DNA of 64,000 bases from assembly GCF_001618005.1 (NCBI RefSeq), contig NZ_LQXA01000035.1, positions 1-64,000 on the forward strand, written 5' to 3'. Position numbers and translations under genes: made by a program. Numbering within the stretch: the stretch's first letter is position 1; every line of letters begins with the position of its first letter. This document shows positions 39,837 to 51,524 of the stretch, piece after piece. The notes below the pieces were generated by a model. It had not been told where the DNA came from, made no database searches, and saw only the letters and a list, made by a program, of their open reading frames with translations. This DNA is from Clavibacter tessellarius. Its GTDB lineage: Bacteria > Actinomycetota > Actinomycetes > Actinomycetales > Microbacteriaceae.

Positions 39837-42800
39837 ATGGCGTTCTCCTCCACCTCCCCTCCCGGCGGCGCGTTCCCCGCGAAGCAGGGCCTGTACGACC
39901 CGGCGTTCGAGAAGGACGCCTGCGGCCTGGCCATGGTGGCCACCCTGCGCGGCACGCCCGGACACGACATCATCGTCAACGCCCTGGACGCGCTGCGGAA
40001 CCTCGAGCACCGCGGCGCGATCGGCTCCGACGCCGGCACCGGCGACGGCGCGGGCCTCATGACCCAGATCCCCGACGCGTTCCTCCGCGGCGTGGTGGGC
40101 TTCGACCTGCCGCCCCTGGGGGAGTACGCCGTGGGCATGGCGTTCCTGCCCGTCGACGACGCCGAGCGCGAGGAGCTGCAGGCCGGCATCGAGCGCATCG
40201 CGGAGTCCGAGCGCCTGCGGGTGCTCGGGTGGCGCGAGGTCCCGGTGGACCCGGCCCACCTCGGCAACCTGGCCCGCAAGGCCATGCCCGCGTTCCGCCA
40301 GCTCCTCCTCACCTCCGACGCTCCCGCGGACGCCGCCGACCGCCCGTCCGGCCTCGCCCTCGACCGCCTCGCCTTCCGCCTGCGCAAGCGGGCGGAGCGG
40401 GAGCTCGGCGCGTACTTCATCTCCCTGTCGTCCCGCACGCTCGTCTACAAGGGCATGGTCACCACGCTCCAACTGGAGCCCTTCTACCCCGACCTCTCCG
40501 ACGAGCGCTTCGCCTCGAAGCTCGCCATCGTGCACTCGCGGTACTCCACGAACACCTTCCCGTCCTGGCCGCTCGCGCAGCCGCTGCGGATGATGGCGCA
40601 CAACGGCGAGATCAACACCGTCGCGGGGAACCGCAACTGGATGCGCGCCCGCCAGTCCCAGCTCGAGTCGGAGCTGCTCGGCGACCTCTCGCCCCTGCTT
40701 CCCATCGTCACGCCGGGCGCGAGCGACTCCGCGTCGTTCGACGAGGTCCTCGAGCTCCTCAGCCTCAGCGGCCGGAGCCTGCCCCACGCGATGATGATGA
40801 TGGTCCCGGAGGCCTGGGAGAAGCAGACCGACATCGACCCGGCCCGCCGCGACTTCTACGAGTACCACTCCATGGTCATGGAGCCGTGGGACGGCCCGGC
40901 CGCCCTCACGTTCACCGACGGCACGCTCGTCGGCGCCACCCTCGACCGCAACGGCCTGCGCCCGGGCCGCTACCTCGTCACGCACGACGGCCTCGTCGTG
41001 CTCGGCAGCGAGATCGGCGTGCTCGAGATCGACCCGGCGCGCATCGCGCGGAAGGGTCGGCTCCGCCCCGGCAAGATGTTCCTCGTCGACACCGAGGCCG
41101 GCCGCATCATCGAGGACGACGAGATCAAGTCCGAGCTCGCGGCCAGCGCGCCCTGGGGGAAGTGGCTCGAGAACCGCATCCACCTCGCCGACCTGCCCGA
41201 GCGCGAGCACATCGTGCACACGCCCGCCTCCGTCGTCCGACGCCAGCGCACCTTCGGCTACACCGAGGAGGAGGTGCGGATGCTGCTCATGCCCATGGCC
41301 AAGGTCGGGGCCGAGCCCCTCGGCGCCATGGGGTCGGACACGCCCATCGCGGTGCTGTCGCAGCGCCCGCGCCTGCTCTTCGACTACTTCACGCAGCAGT
41401 TCGCGCAGGTCACGAACCCGCCGCTCGACTCCATCCGCGAGGAGGTCGTCACCAGCCTCCGCCTCGGCCTCGGCCCGCAGCGCAACCTCCTCGACGCGGG
41501 GCCCGAGCACGCCGAGCAGGTCGTGCTCGACTTCCCGGTGATCGACAACGACGAGCTCGCCAAGGTCATCCACATCGACCACCGGCCGGGCAGCCGCACG
41601 ACGACGATCGTCAGCGGCCTGTACCGCGTCGACGACGGACCGCTCGCCATGCAGAAGCGCATCGACGCCATGTGCGACGAGGTCGACCGCGCCATCGAGC
41701 ACGGCGCGCGCTTCATCGTGCTGTCGGACCGCGACTCCACCCGCGACCTCGCGCCCATCCCGTCGCTCCTCATGATCGCCGCCGTGCACCACCACCTCAT
41801 CCGCAAGCAGACCCGCATGAAGGTCGGCATCGTGGTCGAGGCCGGGGACGTGCGCGAGGTGCACCACATCGCGCTGCTCATCGGCTACGGCGCCTCCGCG
41901 GTTAACCCGTACCTCGCCATGGAGTCGTGCGAGGACCTCGTGCGCAGCGGCATGCTCACGGGCGTCACGCCGGAGAAGGCCACCCGCAACCTCATCAAGG
42001 GCCTCGGCAAGGGCGTGCTGAAGATCATGTCCAAGATGGGCATCTCGACGGTCTCCTCCTACGCGGGCGCCCAGTGCTTCGAAGCGGTCGGCCTCTCGCA
42101 GGAGCTGGTGGACCAGTACTTCTCCGGCACCACCACGCGCCTCGGCGGCGTCGGCATCGACGTCATCGCGGCCGAGAACGCCGCGCGCCACCGCAGCGCC
42201 TACCCCACGGACGGCGCCGTGCTCTCGCACGAGCGGCTCCAGACGGGCGGCGAGTACCAGTGGCGCCGCGACGGCTCCCCGCACTTGTTCAACCCGGACA
42301 CGATCTTCCGGCTCCAGCACGCCACGCGCATGCGCCGGTACGACATCTTCCGCGAGTACACCTCGATGGTCGACGCCCAGTCGAAGGACCTCATGACGCT
42401 GCGCGGCATGTTCCGCCTGCGCACGGGCACGCGGCCGCCCGTGCCGCTCGACGAGGTGGAGTCCATCAGCGACATCGTCAAGCGCTTCTCCACGGGCGCG
42501 ATGAGCTACGGCTCGATCTCCGAGGAGGCGCACGAGACGCTCGCCATCGCGATGAACCGGCTCGGCGCCAAGTCGAACACGGGCGAGGGCGGCGAGAACG
42601 TCGAGCGCCTGCTCGACCCGGAGCGCCGCAGCGCCATCAAGCAGGTCGCATCCGGACGCTTCGGCGTCACGAGCATGTACCTGACGCACGCGGACGACAT
42701 CCAGATCAAGCTCGCGCAGGGCGCCAAGCCCGGCGAGGGCGGTCAGCTCCCGCCCGGCAAGGTCTATCCGTGGGTGGCCCGCACGCGCCACGCGACCGCG

Positions 42801-44403
42801 GGCGTGGGCCTCATCTCGCCACCGCCGCACCACGACATCTACTCCATCGAGGACCTCAAGCAGCTGATCTTCGACCTCAAGCGCGCCAACCCGTCCGCCC
42901 GGATCCACACGAAGCTCGTGAGCCAGTCGGGCATCGGCGCGGTCGCGGCGGGCGTCGCGAAGGCGCTGAGCGACGTGATCCTGGTCTCCGGCCACGACGG
43001 CGGCACGGGTGCGAGCCCCGTCAACTCGCTCAAGCACGCGGGCACGCCGTGGGAGCTCGGCCTCGCCGAGACGCAGCAGACCCTGCGCCTCAACGGCATG
43101 CGCGACCGCGTGGTCGTCCAGGTCGACGGGCAGATGAAGTCGGGCCGCGACGTGATCGTCGGCGCGCTGCTCGGCGCCGAGGAGTTCGGCTTCGCCACCG
43201 CGCCGCTGGTCGTCTCCGGCTGCATCATGATGCGCGTCTGCCACCTCGACACCTGCCCCGTGGGCGTCGCCACGCAGAACCCGGAGCTGCGGAAGCGCTT
43301 CCCGGGGAAGGCGGACCACGTCGTCAACTTCTTCGAGTTCATCGCGCAGGAGGTGCGCGAGCACCTCGCGGCGCTCGGCTTCCGCTCGCTCGACGAGATC
43401 GTGGGCCGCAACGACCTGCTCGGCGTCGAGGACGCGGTCGACCACTGGAAGGCGTCCGGGCTCGACCTCGCGCCGATCCTCGTGGGCCCGACGTTCGCCG
43501 ACGACGAGCCCCGTAAGCACGCCCGGGCGCAGGACCACGAGCTCGAGGACCACTTCGACAACGAGCTCATCCGCCTCAGCCGCGACGTGCTCGACCACGG
43601 CGGCCGTGTGGAGATCGATCTGCCCGTGCGCAACACCGCGCGCGCGGTCGGCACGATGCTCGGCCACCTCGTCACCAAGGGCCACGGCGTGGACGGGCTC
43701 CCGACGGGGTCCATCGACGTCACGCTCCGCGGCTCGGCCGGCCAGTCCTTCGGCGCGTTCATGCCGTCCGGCATCACGCTGCGCCTCGTCGGCGACAGCA
43801 ACGACTACCTGGGCAAGGGCCTGTCCGGCGGTGACATCGTCGTCCGCCCCGACGAGAGGGCCGGCTTCCCCGCGGAGGAGAACGTCATCGCGGGCAACGT
43901 CATCGGCTACGGCGCCACCCAGGGCACCATGTTCATCCGCGGCATGGTGGGGGAGCGGTTCCTCGTCCGCAACTCCGGTGCCACCGCTGTGGTCGAGGCC
44001 GTGGGAGACCACGCCCTGGAGTACATGACGGGCGGTCTCGCCCTCGTGCTCGGCGGCACCGGACGCAACATCGGCGCGGGCATGTCGGGCGGCACCGCCT
44101 ACGTGCTCGACCTCGACCGCGACCGCATCAACACCGACGCCCTCGCCACCGGCGAGCTCGAGCTGCACCCGCTCGGGAGCGCCGACGCCGAGATCGTGCT
44201 CGACCTCCTCCGCCGGCACCTCGCCGAGACCGGATCCACCGTGGCCGAGCGCCTGCTCGCCGAGCCGGAGACCTCCATGGAACGCTTCACCAAGATCCTG
44301 CCGCGGGACTACGCGGCCGTCCTCGCCACCCGCCAGACCGCGGTGGACGAGGGAATCGACCCCGACGGCGACGTCGCGTGGAAGCGCATCCTGGAGGTGA
44401 CCG

Positions 44404-44411
<8 letters not shown>
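39837..44411 (+). CDS. gltB: Glutamate synthase large subunit
   Basis: With GltD, makes two glutamates from glutamine and 2-oxoglutarate with NADPH. The 1524-residue polypeptide has an N-terminal class II amidotransferase domain; Cys29 in [11 protein letters not shown] is expected to become the N-terminal nucleophile after propeptide removal. Then come a central domain, the FMN barrel ([30 protein letters not shown]), the iron-sulfur cysteines in CHLDTCPVG, and the C-terminal beta-helix with [17 protein letters not shown]. It starts about 100 bases after lgt with a GGACGG site and overlaps gltD by 8 bases. Confidence 0.97.
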
Positions 44412-45861
<1,450 letters not shown>

Positions 45862-45948
45862 CCCGGCCGCTGCGCCCTGCGCGCGCGTCCGCGACCACTC
45901 ACCCGAACCGCGTCCGTGTGCGACGCAGAAACGCGAGACAGACAGAGC

Positions 45949-47394
45949 ATGACCAGACGAGCGAAGATCGTCGCGACCCTCGGGCCCGCGACCAGCTCCT
46001 ATGAGAGCATCCGCGCCATCATCGACGCCGGCGTGGACGTGGCCCGGATGAACCTGAGCCACGGCACGTACGACGTCCACGAGGGCATCTACTCCACGAT
46101 CCGGAAGGCCGCCGACGACGCGGGCCGCGCAGTCGCGGTCCTGGTCGACCTGCAGGGCCCGAAGATCCGCCTCGGCAAGTTCTCCGACGGCCCGCACGAC
46201 CTGGCCTTCGGCGACACGTTCGTCATCACGGTCGAGGACATCCTCGGCACGAAGGACATCTGCTCCACCACCTACAAGGGCCTCCCCGGCGACGTGAAGG
46301 CGGGCGATCCGCTGCTCATCGACGACGGCAAGGTCACGCTCCGCGTGGTCTCCACCGACGGCACCCGCGTCACGACCACGGTCGAGGTCGCGGGCACCGT
46401 GAGCAACAACAAGGGCATCAACCTCCCGGGCGTCGCGGTCAACGTGCCCGCGCTGTCCGAGAAGGACGAGGCCGACCTCCGCTGGGGCCTCCGCCTCGGC
46501 GCCGACCTCATCGCGCTGAGCTTCGTCCGCGACGCGTCCGACATCGTCCGCGTGCACGAGATCATGGACGAGGAGGGCCGCCGCGTCCCCGTCGTCGCCA
46601 AGGTCGAGAAGCCGCAGGCGGTCGACGCGCTCGAGGAGATCGTCGACGCGTTCGACGCGATCATGGTCGCCCGTGGCGACCTCGGCGTCGAGCTGCCGCT
46701 CGAGGCCGTCCCCATCGTCCAGAAGCGCGCGGTCGAGCTCGCCCGTCGCAAGGCGAAGCCCGTCATCGTCGCGACGCAGATGCTCGAGTCGATGATCACG
46801 AGCCCCCGCCCCACGCGCGCCGAGGCCTCTGACTGCGCCAACGCGGTGCTCGATGGCGCCGACGCGCTCATGCTGAGCGGCGAGACGAGCGTGGGAGAGT
46901 TCCCCGTCGTCACCGTGAAGACCATGGCGCGCATCATCGAGTCCACCGAGGAGCACGGGCTGGAGCGCATCCCGAAGCTCGGCACGCGCCCCTTCACGCA
47001 GGGCGGGGCCATCACGCTCGCGGCCGCCGAGGTCGCCGAGTTCGTCGAGGCGAAGTTCCTCTGCGTCTTCACCGAGTCGGGCGACTCCGTGCGTCGCATG
47101 ACCCGGCTCCGCAACGGCATACCGATCCTCGCGTTCACGCCGAACGAGGGCATCCGCCGCCGCCTCGCGCTCTCGTGGGGCGTCCAGTCCTACCTCGTCG
47201 AGCCGGTCACGCACACCGACCAGATGTTCCACCAGGTCGACGACGTGCTCCTCGCGGAGGGACTCGCCGAGGTCGGCCAGAAGGTCGTCGTCATCGCGGG
47301 GTCCCCTCCCGGCATCGCCGGCTCGACCAACGAGCTGCGCGTCCACGTCGTCGGCGACGCCGTGAACGAGGCGGCTCCGGCCTACGAGAAGTAG
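45949..47394 (+). CDS. pyk: Pyruvate kinase
   Basis: Transfers phosphate from PEP to ADP, the last glycolytic step. 481 residues from the ATG; an in-frame start 11 codons earlier would add non-conserved sequence. Motifs: RRAKIVATLGPA, VARMNLSHGT, DLQGPKIR, the catalytic Lys in VAKVEKPQA, and MVARGDLGVELP. The C-terminal domain is complete. The ribosome site is weak. The 87 bases between gltD and pyk show no convincing promoter. A double hairpin follows the stop. Confidence 0.95.
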   Translation: MTRRAKIVATLGPATSSYESIRAIIDAGVDVARMNLSHGTYDVHEGIYSTIRKAADDAGRAVAVLVDLQGPKIRLGKFSDGPHDLAFGDTFVITVEDILGTKDICSTTYKGLPGDVKAGDPLLIDDGKVTLRVVSTDGTRVTTTVEVAGTVSNNKGINLPGVAVNVPALSEKDEADLRWGLRLGADLIALSFVRDASDIVRVHEIMDEEGRRVPVVAKVEKPQAVDALEEIVDAFDAIMVARGDLGVELPLEAVPIVQKRAVELARRKAKPVIVATQMLESMITSPRPTRAEASDCANAVLDGADALMLSGETSVGEFPVVTVKTMARIIESTEEHGLERIPKLGTRPFTQGGAITLAAAEVAEFVEAKFLCVFTESGDSVRRMTRLRNGIPILAFTPNEGIRRRLALSWGVQSYLVEPVTHTDQMFHQVDDVLLAEGLAEVGQKVVVIAGSPPGIAGSTNELRVHVVGDAVNEAAPAYEK

Positions 47395-47403
47395 CACGAC
47401 GAC

Positions 47404-47467
47404 GCGGGGCTCCGGCCCCGCCGGCACGCGAGAGGGCGGGCGACCACATGGTCGCCCGCCCTCTCGC
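47404..47467 (+). terminator. Double hairpin terminator after pyk, probably bidirectional
   Basis: First hairpin: GCGGGGC (47404-47410) with GCCCCGC (47415-47421) and a TCCG loop. Second: a 19-base near-perfect stem, 47428-47446 with 47449-47467, followed by TTCT. The convergent tRNA gene beyond it would read into the same structure from the other side. Confidence 0.8.
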
Positions 47468-47487
47468 TTCTCCCTCGCGGGATGCGG

Positions 47488-47570
47488 TGCCGGATGTGGG
47501 ACTCGAACCCACACGCCCTCACGGACAGAGCATTTTGAGTGCTCCGCGTCTGCCATTCCGCCAATCCGGC
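47488..47570 (-). tRNA. tRNA-Leu (anticodon CAA)
   Basis: On the minus strand a 7-bp acceptor stem GCCGGAT/ATCCGGC with discriminator A encloses a D-arm (TGGCGGAATGGCAGACG), an anticodon stem-loop GAGCA-CTCAAAA-TGCTC giving anticodon CAA, a long variable arm (TGTCCGTGAGGGCG), and the T-arm GTGGGTTCGAGTCCCAC. The long variable arm and CAA anticodon identify a leucine tRNA reading UUG. CCA is not encoded. UUG is rare in these genes, so this is a minor-codon tRNA. Confidence 0.95.
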
Positions 47571-47594
47571 ACGGCCGGTACGAGCGACGTCGCG

Positions 47595-47608
47595 GCGGGG
47601 ATCCCCGC
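47595..47608. repeat. Perfect 14-base palindrome around GGATCC
   Basis: GCGGGGATCCCCGC lies between the divergently read tRNA-Leu and the response-regulator gene. It could be an operator, or just an extended instance of the over-abundant GGATCC word. Confidence 0.5.
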
Positions 47609-47647
47609 GCTCCGCCGCGCACCGGCCCGGCCCGGCCGACGATACCG

Positions 47648-47653
47648 TAGGCT
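47648..47653 (+). promoter_or_regulatory. -10 box TAGGCT for the leaderless response regulator
   Basis: TAGGCT ends seven bases before the GTG start of the regulator; no Shine-Dalgarno is seen. Confidence 0.6.
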
Positions 47654-47660
47654 CCTATCC

Positions 47661-48266
47661 GTGAGTGACCAGGAAGCAACCCCCGCAGCCCCCCGCCGTG
47701 TCGTCGTCGCCGAGGACGAGTCGCTCATCCGCCTCGACATCGTGGAGACCCTCCGCGACAACGGCTTCGAGGTCGTCGGCGAGGCCGGCGACGGCGAGAC
47801 CGCCGTCGCGCTGGCCACCGAGCTGCGCCCCGACCTCGTCATCATGGACGTCAAGATGCCCCAGCTCGACGGCATCTCCGCGGCCGAGCGCCTGAACCGC
47901 AACCACATCGCGCCCGTGGTCCTCCTCACGGCCTTCAGCCAGAAGGAGCTCGTCGAGCGCGCGGGCGAGGCCGGCGCGCTGGCGTACGTCGTCAAGCCGT
48001 TCACGCCCAACGACCTGCTGCCCGCGATCGAGATCGCCCTGGCCCGCTACGCGCAGATCATCACGCTCGAGGCCGAGGTGTCCGACCTCGTCGAGCGCTT
48101 CGAGACCCGCAAGCTCGTCGACCGGGCCAAGGGCCTGCTCAACGAGAAGATGGGCCTCACCGAGCCCGAGGCGTTCCGCTGGATCCAGAAGGCGTCCATG
48201 GACCGCCGCCTCACCATGCACGACGTGGCCCAGGCCATCATCGAGCAGCTCAGCGCCAAGAAGTAG
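47661..48266 (+). CDS. pdtaR: ANTAR-domain response regulator (PdtaR-like)
   Basis: An RNA-binding response regulator. The 201 residues have a receiver domain (about 12-130) with phospho-acceptor Asp63 in IMDVKMP, acidic pocket AEDES, Thr90, and Lys112 in VVKPF. A linker helix and an ANTAR domain follow (about 137-195, with RKLVDRAKGLLNEKMGLTEPEAF), which binds paired hairpins in nascent mRNA to prevent termination. It matches the mycobacterial PdtaR (Rv1626) architecture; the partner histidine kinase PdtaS is not in this window. The GTG start is chosen from its -10 spacing. Confidence 0.92.
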   Translation: MSDQEATPAAPRRVVVAEDESLIRLDIVETLRDNGFEVVGEAGDGETAVALATELRPDLVIMDVKMPQLDGISAAERLNRNHIAPVVLLTAFSQKELVERAGEAGALAYVVKPFTPNDLLPAIEIALARYAQIITLEAEVSDLVERFETRKLVDRAKGLLNEKMGLTEPEAFRWIQKASMDRRLTMHDVAQAIIEQLSAKK

Positions 48267-48273
48267 CGCGCCC

Positions 48274-48292
48274 GCCGGGCGTCGCGCCCGGC
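48274..48292. terminator. Bidirectional terminator between convergent genes
   Basis: GCCGGGCG (48274-48281) pairs with CGCCCGGC (48285-48292) around a TCG loop, in the 36-base space between the ends of the regulator gene and the thioesterase gene on opposite strands. Confidence 0.6.
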
Positions 48293-48302
48293 CGGACGGC
48301 GC

Positions 48303-48737
48303 TCAGCGCGGCGTGCGCTCGCGGATGATGTTCGTGATGCGCACCGTCGACAGGCGCCGTCCCTCGTCGTCGGTCATCACGATCTCGTGCGTGGTGAGCG
48401 TGCCGCCGAGGTGGATCGCCGTGCAGGTCCCGGTGATGGTGCCGGCGGTCGCGGAGCGCGTGTGGCTCGCGTTGAGCTCGATGCCGAAGGCCACGCGGTC
48501 GGGACCGGCGTGGACGTTGGCCGACATGGATCCGAGCGACTCCGCGAGCACCACGTACGCGCCGCCGTGCACCACGCCGTAGGGCTGCGTGTTCCCCTCC
48601 GCGGGCATGGTGGCGACGGATCGCTCGGGGCTGAGCTCCTGGAAGACGATGCCCATCTTCTGGGCCAACGCGCCCACGTCCTGGGGCTGGCGGAGGAGCC
48701 GCGCGGTGGCGGACGGCTCGGGTGCGGGCTGGGTCAT
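48303..48737 (-). CDS. Hotdog-fold acyl-CoA thioesterase (PaaI family)
   Basis: A 144-residue minus-strand gene and the only protein gene in the window read that way. It has one hotdog domain with the YGVVHGGAYVVLAESLGSM signature (catalytic His/Gly region and the acidic residue of the central helix), then the strand segment NASHTRSATAGTITG. The GGAGGAT ribosome site lies upstream of its ATG. Members hydrolyse phenylacetyl-CoA or similar acyl-CoA esters, or in other cases DHNA-CoA for menaquinone; the sequence here does not decide. It is divergent from polA, with 53 bases shared between the two starts. Confidence 0.85.
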   Translation of the reverse strand: MTQPAPEPSATARLLRQPQDVGALAQKMGIVFQELSPERSVATMPAEGNTQPYGVVHGGAYVVLAESLGSMSANVHAGPDRVAFGIELNASHTRSATAGTITGTCTAIHLGGTLTTHEIVMTDDEGRRLSTVRITNIIRERTPR

Positions 48738-48778
48738 GGGCGATCCTCCGAGGCCGGGTCGGCGTCGGGGGCCCTCGG

Positions 48779-48784
48779 TAGGCT
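48779..48784 (+). promoter_or_regulatory. -10 box TAGGCT for leaderless polA
   Basis: TAGGCT followed by six bases and the polA GTG. The sequence from the box to the start is almost the same as at aroQ (TAGGCTGGGC). Confidence 0.6.
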
Positions 48785-48790
48785 GGGCCC

Positions 48791-51475
48791 GTGCCGAACA
48801 CGGAAAAGCCTACCCTCCTCGTCATCGACGGCCATTCCCTCGCGTTCCGGGCCTTTTACGCCCTGCCGGCGGAGAGCTTCCAGAACCGCGAGGGGCAGCA
48901 CACGAACGCCGTGCACGGCTTCATCGCGATGCTCATCAACCTCCTGCAGAAGGAGAAGCCCACGCACGTCGGCGTCGCGTTCGACATCTCGCGCTTCTCG
49001 TTCCGCACGCGCGAGTACCCGGAGTACAAGGGGACGCGCGGCGAGACGCCCGTGGAGTTCACCGGGCAGGTGCCGCTGCTCGAGCGCGCGCTGAAGACCA
49101 TGAACATCCCCACCCTCACCAAGGAGGACCACGAGGCGGACGACATCCTCGCGACCCTCGCCACGCAGGGCCGGGAGCAGGGGTACCGCGTCCTCGTCGT
49201 CTCCGGGGACCGGGACGCGATCCAGCTCGTCAACGACGACGTCACCCTGCTCTACCCGTCCACCCAGGGCGTCTCGCAGCTCACGCGCTACGACGCCGAG
49301 AAGGTGTTCGAGAAGTACGGCGTGCAGCCGGAGATGTACCCGGACATCGCGGCCCTCGTGGGGGAGACGAGCGACAACCTCATCGGCGTCGACAAGGTCG
49401 GCCCGAAGACCGCGGTCAAGTGGTTGAACCAGTACGGCTCGCTCGACGCCGTCCTGGAGCACCGCGACGAGATCTCGGGCAAGGTCGGCGACAACCTGCG
49501 CGCGCAGTACGAGAACGTCATCCGCAACCGCCGGCTCAACCGCCTCCTCACCGACGTGGAGCTGCCCCTCGGGCCCGACGACCTCGAGCGGAAGCCCATC
49601 GACGAGCCCGCGCTCCGCGAGGTGTTCCAGGTGCTGGAGTTCAAGCAGCTGCTCGACCGCGTCCTGAAGCTCGAGGGATCGGGTGCCTCCGCGTCGAGCG
49701 CCGACACGCCCGTGGGCGCGGTCGAGCAGGAGCCGTCCACGGCGCCGGCCGCCCCGCACGCCCAGCAGCTGCTCGACGAGGAGCTGGCGAAGTGGATCGC
49801 GACGCAGAGCGCCGCGTCGCCGCACGGCCTCGGTCTCACGGTGGAGACGCAGGACGGGACACCCGTCGGCTTCGGCATCGCCAGCGCCACCGAGTCCGTG
49901 AGCCTGCCGTGGCAGTCGGGCCGCGCGGACTACGCGCCGTTCGAGCGCTGGCTCGCGAGCGATGCGCCCAAGATCATGGCCGACGCGAAGGTCCAGGTGA
50001 AGGCGATGCGCCGCGCCGGACTCGCCGTCTCGGGGCTCGCGTTCGACGTGCTCGTGGCCGGGTGGCTCCTGCGTCCGGGCTTCACCGACAAGACGCTGGC
50101 CGCGCTCGTCAGCAGGTACCTGCTGGAGGACCTGCCCGAGCCCGACGCCAACCAGCTCGTGCCGGAGACGGAGGCGCTCACCGCCCCCGTCGAGGCCTGG
50201 TACACGCTCCGGGTCGAGGAGGCCCTGCGCCAGGTGCTCGACGAGCGCACCCTCGGGGTCATGGTCGACATCGAGATGCCGACGCTGCTCGTGCTCGTGG
50301 AGATGGAGCTGCGCGGCGTCGCCACCGACCGGGCGGGGCTCGGCGAGCTGTCCGCGCAGCTGCAGGAGCGCATCACCGACCTCGCCCAGCGGGCGTTCGC
50401 GGAGATCGGCAAGGAGATCAACCTCGGCTCGCCCAAGCAGCTGCAGGAGGTGCTCTTCGACCAGCTCGGCATGCCGAAGACCCGCGCCAACAAGACGGGC
50501 TTCTCCACCGACGCGGGGGCCCTCGCCGACCTGCAGGCATCGAACCCGCACCCGTTCCTCGACCTGCTGCTCGAGCACCGCGACGCGAGCAAGCTGCGCC
50601 AGATCATCCAGACGCTCGAGCGCGGCATCGGCGACGACGAGCGGATCCACACCACCTACGTGCAGACCGGCACCACCACCGGCCGCATCTCCTCGAACGA
50701 CCCGAACCTGCAGAACATCCCGGTGCGCACCGAGGAGGGCCGCCGCATCCGGAGCGCCATCCGCGTGGGCGAGGGGTACGAGACGCTGCTCACGGCCGAC
50801 TACTCGCAGATCGAGATGCGGATCATGGCGCACCTCTCCGGCGACGAGGGCCTCATCGAGGCGTTCGCGGCGGGGGAGGACCTGCACCGCTTCGTCGGAT
50901 CCCGCATCTTCGGCGTCACGCCTGCCGACGTGAGCGCCGAGATGCGCACGAAGGTCAAGGCCATGAGCTACGGCCTGGCCTACGGGCTCAGCGCGTTCGG
51001 CCTGTCGAAGCAGCTGCGCATCCCCTCGTCGGAGGCGAAGCAGCTCATGACCGACTACTTCGCGCGCTTCGGCTCGGTGCGCGACTACCTCCGCCAGGTG
51101 GTGGAGGAGGCGCGCGCCGCCGGGTTCACGGAGACGATCTTCGGCCGACGCCGCCCGTTCCCCGACCTCACGAGCCCGAACCGCGTCCTGCGCGACAACG
51201 CGGAGCGGGCCGCTCTCAACGCGCCCATCCAGGGCTCCGCGGCCGACATCATGAAGATCGCGATGATCCGCATCGAAGCCGACATGCGCGAGCAGGGCAT
51301 GGCGTCGCGCATGCTGCTCCAGGTGCACGACGAGCTCATCCTCGAGGTCGCCGCGGGGGAGTGGGACGCGCTCGAGGGCATCGTCACCGACCGCATGGCG
51401 CACGCCGCCGACCTCCGCGTGCCGCTCGAGGTGCAGGTGGGCCGCGGCGACTCGTGGGCCGCCGCCGCGCACTGA
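48791..51475 (+). CDS. polA: DNA polymerase I, proofreading site degenerate
   Basis: Fills repair gaps and removes RNA primers. 894 residues: a 5' nuclease domain (about 10-300, with VIDGHSLAFRAFYALP, VSGDRDAIQL and VGPKTAVKWL), a middle 3'-exonuclease-like domain (about 320-500) and a polymerase domain (about 510-894, with DYSQIEMRIMAHLS, MSYGLAYGLSAFG and VHDELILEV). In the middle domain the DxE motif is replaced by LTVET and the usual NLKYD region by ADAKVQVKAM, so proofreading is not expected, as in mycobacterial PolA. Starts at a GTG without a ribosome site. Confidence 0.95.
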   Translation: MPNTEKPTLLVIDGHSLAFRAFYALPAESFQNREGQHTNAVHGFIAMLINLLQKEKPTHVGVAFDISRFSFRTREYPEYKGTRGETPVEFTGQVPLLERALKTMNIPTLTKEDHEADDILATLATQGREQGYRVLVVSGDRDAIQLVNDDVTLLYPSTQGVSQLTRYDAEKVFEKYGVQPEMYPDIAALVGETSDNLIGVDKVGPKTAVKWLNQYGSLDAVLEHRDEISGKVGDNLRAQYENVIRNRRLNRLLTDVELPLGPDDLERKPIDEPALREVFQVLEFKQLLDRVLKLEGSGASASSADTPVGAVEQEPSTAPAAPHAQQLLDEELAKWIATQSAASPHGLGLTVETQDGTPVGFGIASATESVSLPWQSGRADYAPFERWLASDAPKIMADAKVQVKAMRRAGLAVSGLAFDVLVAGWLLRPGFTDKTLAALVSRYLLEDLPEPDANQLVPETEALTAPVEAWYTLRVEEALRQVLDERTLGVMVDIEMPTLLVLVEMELRGVATDRAGLGELSAQLQERITDLAQRAFAEIGKEINLGSPKQLQEVLFDQLGMPKTRANKTGFSTDAGALADLQASNPHPFLDLLLEHRDASKLRQIIQTLERGIGDDERIHTTYVQTGTTTGRISSNDPNLQNIPVRTEEGRRIRSAIRVGEGYETLLTADYSQIEMRIMAHLSGDEGLIEAFAAGEDLHRFVGSRIFGVTPADVSAEMRTKVKAMSYGLAYGLSAFGLSKQLRIPSSEAKQLMTDYFARFGSVRDYLRQVVEEARAAGFTETIFGRRRPFPDLTSPNRVLRDNAERAALNAPIQGSAADIMKIAMIRIEADMREQGMASRMLLQVHDELILEVAAGEWDALEGIVTDRMAHAADLRVPLEVQVGRGDSWAAAAH

Positions 51476-51524
51476 CAGACGGGCATCCGTCCCCATCCAC
51501 CCCGAGCACGAGGAGCACCACGGC

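Noticed and set aside
47382-47564. A short minus-strand frame across the tRNA-Leu.
   Set aside because: The tRNA sequence itself reads through in one frame; a known artefact over tRNA genes.
51478-51491. GACGG-GCAT-CCGTC hairpin after polA as a terminator.
   Set aside because: Only five base pairs and no U-tract; too weak to call.
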